NCBI GenBank assembly: GCA_963725175.1
Contig: CAVRXH010000006.1
Coordinates: forward strand, 2,604,001 to 2,668,000
Source of the DNA: DASUBV01 sp963725175
Lineage (GTDB): Bacteria; Actinomycetota; Actinomycetes; Streptosporangiales; Streptosporangiaceae
Reading direction: 5' to 3'
DNA: 64,000 bases
Both the position numbers and the translations under genes were made by a program. Under the pieces are notes generated by a model. It did no database searches. It was not told the origin of the DNA and saw only the letters and a program-made list of their open reading frames with translations. Below, in pieces: positions 61,000-64,000 of the stretch. Every line of letters starts with the position of its first letter. Position 1 is the first letter of the stretch.

Positions 61000-61320
61000 A
61001 CGTCGGCGCCCGGAGCCGGGGCACGATCCCCGCCGCCTTCCCGGCCAGCAAGGACTATTCCGATCCCGCTCGACCTCGCCAGGGTCCTGCGCGCTCACAT
61101 CAGGCGCGGTACCTCCATCATCGGGCGGGTCTTCCAGCCCGTCAGGGGAGGCATCCTGCAGGACTCCGGTTACAACGAGGTCCAGACCGAGGCACCCAAG
61201 ACGGCTCTCACCCTGCCCGGTCGCCGCTCGCCCGCCGCCCTTAGCCTGCGCAACGCCGCCGTCTTCCTCTGACTCAACTCCGGGTGCCCGCGACCGAAGT
61301 CTTCCGCGCACGACAATCTC
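61000..61320 (+). pseudogene. Tyrosine-recombinase (phage-type integrase) C-terminal relic
   Basis: The reading RTIPIPLDLARVLRAHI, GRVFQPVRGGILQDSGY and LSLRNAAVFL followed, after a stop codon, by LNSG matches the C-terminal catalytic domain of actinobacterial phage integrases (RTIPIP...LRAHI, GGLLQDSGY, DLRHAAVSLWLNSG). The catalytic LRH is now LRN and the Trp codon after VFL is a stop. The N-terminal half is absent from 60651-61000, which shows no other gene. It marks an old integration event near tRNA-Lys. Confidence 0.7.
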
Positions 61321-61407
61321 CCGGAAATCGTGACAACGCGGCCGTAACGTGTCACGAAAACAATTTGCTACCTGCAATTATCCTTGAGTAAGGGTAGTTT
61401 CCCTGCC

Positions 61408-61851
61408 ATGGCAGGCGATCGCAGGAGCTACGTCGAGAGGCAAGCCTGCCGCTGCGAGGAAGGGCCTGACAAGTGCGTAGCAGACGAAGAGCTGCTAACC
61501 CAGCACACCTGGAAGGCCGGGATCTTCAACGACGCACCGCGTGACGAACCTGCTGAACGGGAGCTGTCGATGTTGCGGGGAGACGTCACCGTCGCCGAAG
61601 CCTGTGAGTACCGATCGAGCACCAAAGTTCCCGCTGCCAAGGTTGCCAAGGCCGGCCGGCGGCAGACTACTGCCGCCGAAGTCCGAGCGGCAGGGTTTGC
61701 CGTGGTGCATACTCCAGGCTGGATCAAGAACGGGCTTCACGTATCGATTGTCTGGCCGTCAGACGATCCCGTGCATGCCCAGAGGGTTCCGTGGCCTCCT
61801 GAGGTATCGAAAAAATTCGCGGCATGCTTCAATGAGTCGAGGGGAGAGTAA
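61408..61851 (+). CDS. Hypothetical protein, first gene of a two-gene operon
   Basis: A 147-aa protein from the ATG at 61408 (MAGDRRSYVERQACRC); a TTG at 61384 would add eight residues. It contains several Cys near the N-terminus (ACRCEEGPDKC) and a C-terminal segment TAAEVRAAGFAVVHTPGWIKNGLHVSIVWP that looks like a folded alpha/beta domain. I do not recognise it. Codon use is less GC-biased than in neighbours, which suggests acquired DNA. The next gene starts 4 nt after its stop. Confidence 0.6.
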   Translation: MAGDRRSYVERQACRCEEGPDKCVADEELLTQHTWKAGIFNDAPRDEPAERELSMLRGDVTVAEACEYRSSTKVPAAKVAKAGRRQTTAAEVRAAGFAVVHTPGWIKNGLHVSIVWPSDDPVHAQRVPWPPEVSKKFAACFNESRGE

Positions 61852-61855
61852 GACC

Positions 61856-62353
61856 ATGAACCTTGACACGCTCGTGTGTACTGGAAGGCTGCCCTGGCAG
61901 CCCACCCAGGAGGTTCATGACCTCGACGTGTGGCACAGGTACGATCACCCGATCGCTGGTACGTACTGGCAGCACGGCAAGCAAGTTCTCTTCACCCTGA
62001 TCGGGGACACCTCAAGCAGCCTGTCTGTATGGGCCTACGTTCCGGTCTCAGCCGCCGATGCGGCGAAGATGGCCGACGCGGAGTTTGGCTCTCCGACGGA
62101 GATGCGCCACTTCATCGAAGGCATCTTCGCCGACAAGGAAGCTGCGTTTGCGCTGGCCAAGGATCTGAAGATCTGGCAATGGACGCGCCGTCCGGTCTCG
62201 TGGGACAGCGGACTGCTTCAAGCTGCTACCGCCTCGCTAGCTGAGATGGTCAAAGCCATCAGGGGCAAGCATCTGCCGCAGGCGCCTGACGTGCTGTTCC
62301 AGGCGGAGCTTGCACAGGCAGAGGTCGCTACGGATGATCTGGTAGAAGCCTAG
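61856..62353 (+). CDS. Hypothetical protein, second gene of the two-gene operon
   Basis: A 165-aa soluble protein starting MNLDTLVCTGRLPWQPTQE, with GGGGAGAG upstream. The middle part (VLFTLIGDTSSSLSVWAYVPVS) is beta-strand rich and the C-terminal half is helical (FADKEAAFALAKDLKIWQW, LAEMVKAIRGKHLP). No known motif. The 4-nt spacing to the preceding gene implies coexpression. It lies 5' of a PglW-like gene in a region with toxin-antitoxin genes, so a defence role is conceivable but unsupported. Confidence 0.65.
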   Translation: MNLDTLVCTGRLPWQPTQEVHDLDVWHRYDHPIAGTYWQHGKQVLFTLIGDTSSSLSVWAYVPVSAADAAKMADAEFGSPTEMRHFIEGIFADKEAAFALAKDLKIWQWTRRPVSWDSGLLQAATASLAEMVKAIRGKHLPQAPDVLFQAELAQAEVATDDLVEA

Positions 62354-62388
62354 CTCCGCTTGGAGGTAGTGCCTGCCTGGCTGGGTCG

Positions 62389-62575
62389 TCAGGAAGTCAC
62401 CTTCCCGAGGCGTTCGGCTGCCGCGACCCGGCGCTCGGCGCAATCCCGTGATTCGGCGGCGATCTGCTCGCTGGCACGCAACCGGGTCGCCAGTTGGGGC
62501 CAGCGCTCCACGGCAGCCCAGCTGAACCAGTGCTCGACGAGATACCGAGCGGGAAGCAGTCCGTACTCGTCGCGG
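62389..62575 (-). pseudogene. Possible gene fragment, unknown protein
   Basis: On the minus strand, EYGLLPARYLVEHWFSWAAV followed by an Ala/Arg/Glu-rich helix ending in RLGKVTS has protein-like composition, unlike the sequence further upstream. It may be the C-terminal relic of a gene. I recognise no family. Apart from this, 62354-62887 has no supported feature. Confidence 0.25.
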
Positions 62576-62887
62576 GAACTGGGGGTCGCGGGTGTACATG
62601 TCGGCGCGCGGGCCGACGGTCGGCGCGCCGATCCGAGATCAAGGTCAGGGGCCTGTCGTGTTCCTGACGGAACCTGACGTTCTCCCAGGTCGCGCTGCGG
62701 TCGGGGGAGCCCGTTAGGATGCCTGCGCCGACGGCCCATCCTGCGCGCCGCGGGGCCGTGGCTGTCGGTAGTCCCGGCGATAGCGCGAGTGACCACGGTC
62801 GCTGGCAAGATAAGGACTCGGGATCTGCGCCCCAGCCGGCAGGCCGCAGGAGTACCGGCCGGAGGGGCGTGCAAGGGAGAAGGGACC

Positions 62888-64000
62888 GTGCCGCATCAGG
62901 CTAAGCGCTGGATCGAGGTCACCCCGTCCCAGTTCCCGCACGAGGCCGAGGGCCTGCGCATCATCCGGGACCTGCTACCGGCGAACGCCCCGTTCCGCGC
63001 CTGGTCGAACCTCGAGTTCCGCGACGGGCAGGGCAAATGGCACGAGGTAGACCTGCTGGTCCTCGGGCGGCGGCGGCTGCACCTGGTCGAGCTGAAGTAC
63101 TACTCCGGGACGCTGCGCGGGGACGACCTGACCTGGCGGCGGGACGGCCACCGGGCTGAGGACTCCCCGCTCAAGCTGGCGCGGCGCAAGGCGCAGCGGA
63201 TCGCGAGCAAGCTCCGGGACGAGCTGATCCGCTGGTCTCAGGAGACCGGCAACCGCATCCCCGACGTCCGCGACGTCATCCCGTTCGTCCAGGAGTCGGT
63301 ATTCCTGCACCATCCCGGCTTCAGGTGCCTGCTGCCGGAGGCGTCGCGAACCGACCTGTTCGGCCTCGACGGCAGCGAGCATGACACCGGGCTGCCGGGG
63401 ATCGCCGGGCGGTTGCTGGAGCCGCCCACCCCGCACCAGTCGGTCGGCACCAACCGCGACGACATTATCGCCGCGCTGATGGCCAACATCGGGATCGTGC
63501 AGCGGCGGCAGCGTGAGGCAGGCTCCTGGATCATCGACGAGGACCCGCTCGGGGAGGGTGACGGCTGGCAGGACTGGCCGGCGTTCCACCGGGTTGCTGC
63601 GACTCAGCGGGGGCGGATCCGGTTCCTGGTGACGCGGCCAGGGGCGACGGCCACCGCTCGGGCCAGGGCCCGCAAGGTCGCTGAGCACGAGTACCGGATC
63701 ATGTCGCGGCTGGCCAGCGACCGGCTGCTGCGCCCGCAGGACCTGGTAGACAGCGAGCTGGGCGTCGGGCTGGTGTACCCGCTGGATGAACGGTTCCAGC
63801 GGCTGGACCTGTGGCTGGCCGACAATGCCGGGAGCCTGTCGGCCGGCGAGCAGCTCGCGCTGCTGCGGCAGGTCGCCGAGGCGGTGGACTACGCGCACGG
63901 GCACCGGGTGGTGCACCGCGGGCTGACCCCGCACGCGGTGTCGGTGCGCCGTCAGGCTGACGGTGAGCTGCACGTGCAGGTGGGCGACTGGCAGAGCGCC
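62888..64000 (+). CDS. pglW: PglW-like serine/threonine kinase with NERD domain (partial, runs off right edge)
   Basis: 371 codons of a larger gene starting at a GTG after AGAAGGGA. The N-terminal part holds a nuclease-related (NERD) domain: EAEGLRIIRDLLP, KWHEVDLLVLG and LHLVELKYYSGTL. A kinase-like domain follows with LDLWLADNAGSLS and VVHRGLTPHAVSV. The catalytic loop HRD reads HRG, so this kinase domain lacks the usual catalytic Asp. This layout is that of PglW from the phage growth limitation (Pgl, BREX type 2) system of Streptomyces. Partner genes (pglX, pglY, pglZ and others) would lie beyond 64,000. Identification is by recall of the family. Confidence 0.82.
   Translation, partial: MPHQAKRWIEVTPSQFPHEAEGLRIIRDLLPANAPFRAWSNLEFRDGQGKWHEVDLLVLGRRRLHLVELKYYSGTLRGDDLTWRRDGHRAEDSPLKLARRKAQRIASKLRDELIRWSQETGNRIPDVRDVIPFVQESVFLHHPGFRCLLPEASRTDLFGLDGSEHDTGLPGIAGRLLEPPTPHQSVGTNRDDIIAALMANIGIVQRRQREAGSWIIDEDPLGEGDGWQDWPAFHRVAATQRGRIRFLVTRPGATATARARARKVAEHEYRIMSRLASDRLLRPQDLVDSELGVGLVYPLDERFQRLDLWLADNAGSLSAGEQLALLRQVAEAVDYAHGHRVVHRGLTPHAVSVRRQADGELHVQVGDWQSA

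Noticed and set aside
57315..64000. CRISPR array in the accessory region
   Set aside because: No regularly spaced direct repeats with unique spacers were seen here or elsewhere. The repeats in 59334-60000 are coding pentapeptide repeats.

Overview
The window is very GC-rich actinomycete DNA with short or overlapping intergenic gaps and many 4-nt ATGA/GTGA junctions. It carries a mycothiol-type DinB gene, a Pgl/BREX-type kinase, and rare TTA codons confined to regulators. The genus cannot be fixed from the window.

Region 1 (1 to about 41,500) is most of a secondary-metabolite gene cluster; its left end lies outside the window. On the minus strand a FabH/ACP/FabF set feeds a very large NRPS that starts with a starter-type condensation domain. 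Four modules are visible (adenylation codes by eye: valine-like, unassigned, phenylalanine-like, unassigned), followed by the start of an epimerizing-type C domain at the left edge. The NRPS reading frame is broken at about 4,690 and about 190, and locally disturbed at 7,910-8,050. A divergent + strand pair encodes a CmlA-like diiron beta-hydroxylase and a P450. Then come an exporter operon (lipoprotein, membrane-fusion protein, ABC ATPase, MacB-like permease) facing a divergent two-component system, and a flavin halogenase. A tight minus-strand operon mbtH-hmaS-hpgT-dpgA-dpgB-dpgC makes arylglycines (4-hydroxyphenylglycine and 3,5-dihydroxyphenylglycine). Upstream are an alpha/beta hydrolase, an orphan 113-aa protein and an HTD2/MaoC-type dehydratase. 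HtpG, an Sfp-type PPTase, an AfsR/SARP regulator and a StrR-like (ParB-fold) regulator complete the cluster. StrR-like inverted repeats (GTTCAACTG-N10/11-CAGTTGAAC type) lie in front of four cluster transcription units, and both regulators carry an N-terminal TTA codon. The likely product is a chlorinated, beta-hydroxylated, N-acylated peptide containing Hpg/Dpg. I could not match it to a named compound.

Region 2 (41,600-49,130) is a flank: a Clp-N-domain HTH protein with a palindromic operator, an epoxide hydrolase, a DinB/maleylpyruvate isomerase-like protein, an IS21-family element with multiple terminal repeats, and a broken DUF998 gene.

Region 3 (49,160-57,390) looks like core chromosome: tRNA-Phe, tRNA-Asp and tRNA-Glu, PspC, a glutaryl-CoA-type acyl-CoA dehydrogenase, a frameshifted DUF4230 gene, DUF1275, a GNAT protein, an ankyrin protein, DUF4177, an MBL hydrolase, an arginase-fold protein and tRNA-Lys.

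Region 4 (57,460-64,000) is an accessory or defence-like island beside tRNA-Lys: VapBC, a Phd antitoxin with a deleted RelE partner, a pentapeptide-repeat membrane protein, an integrase relic, a two-gene operon of unknown function, and the 5' part of a PglW-like kinase running off the right edge.
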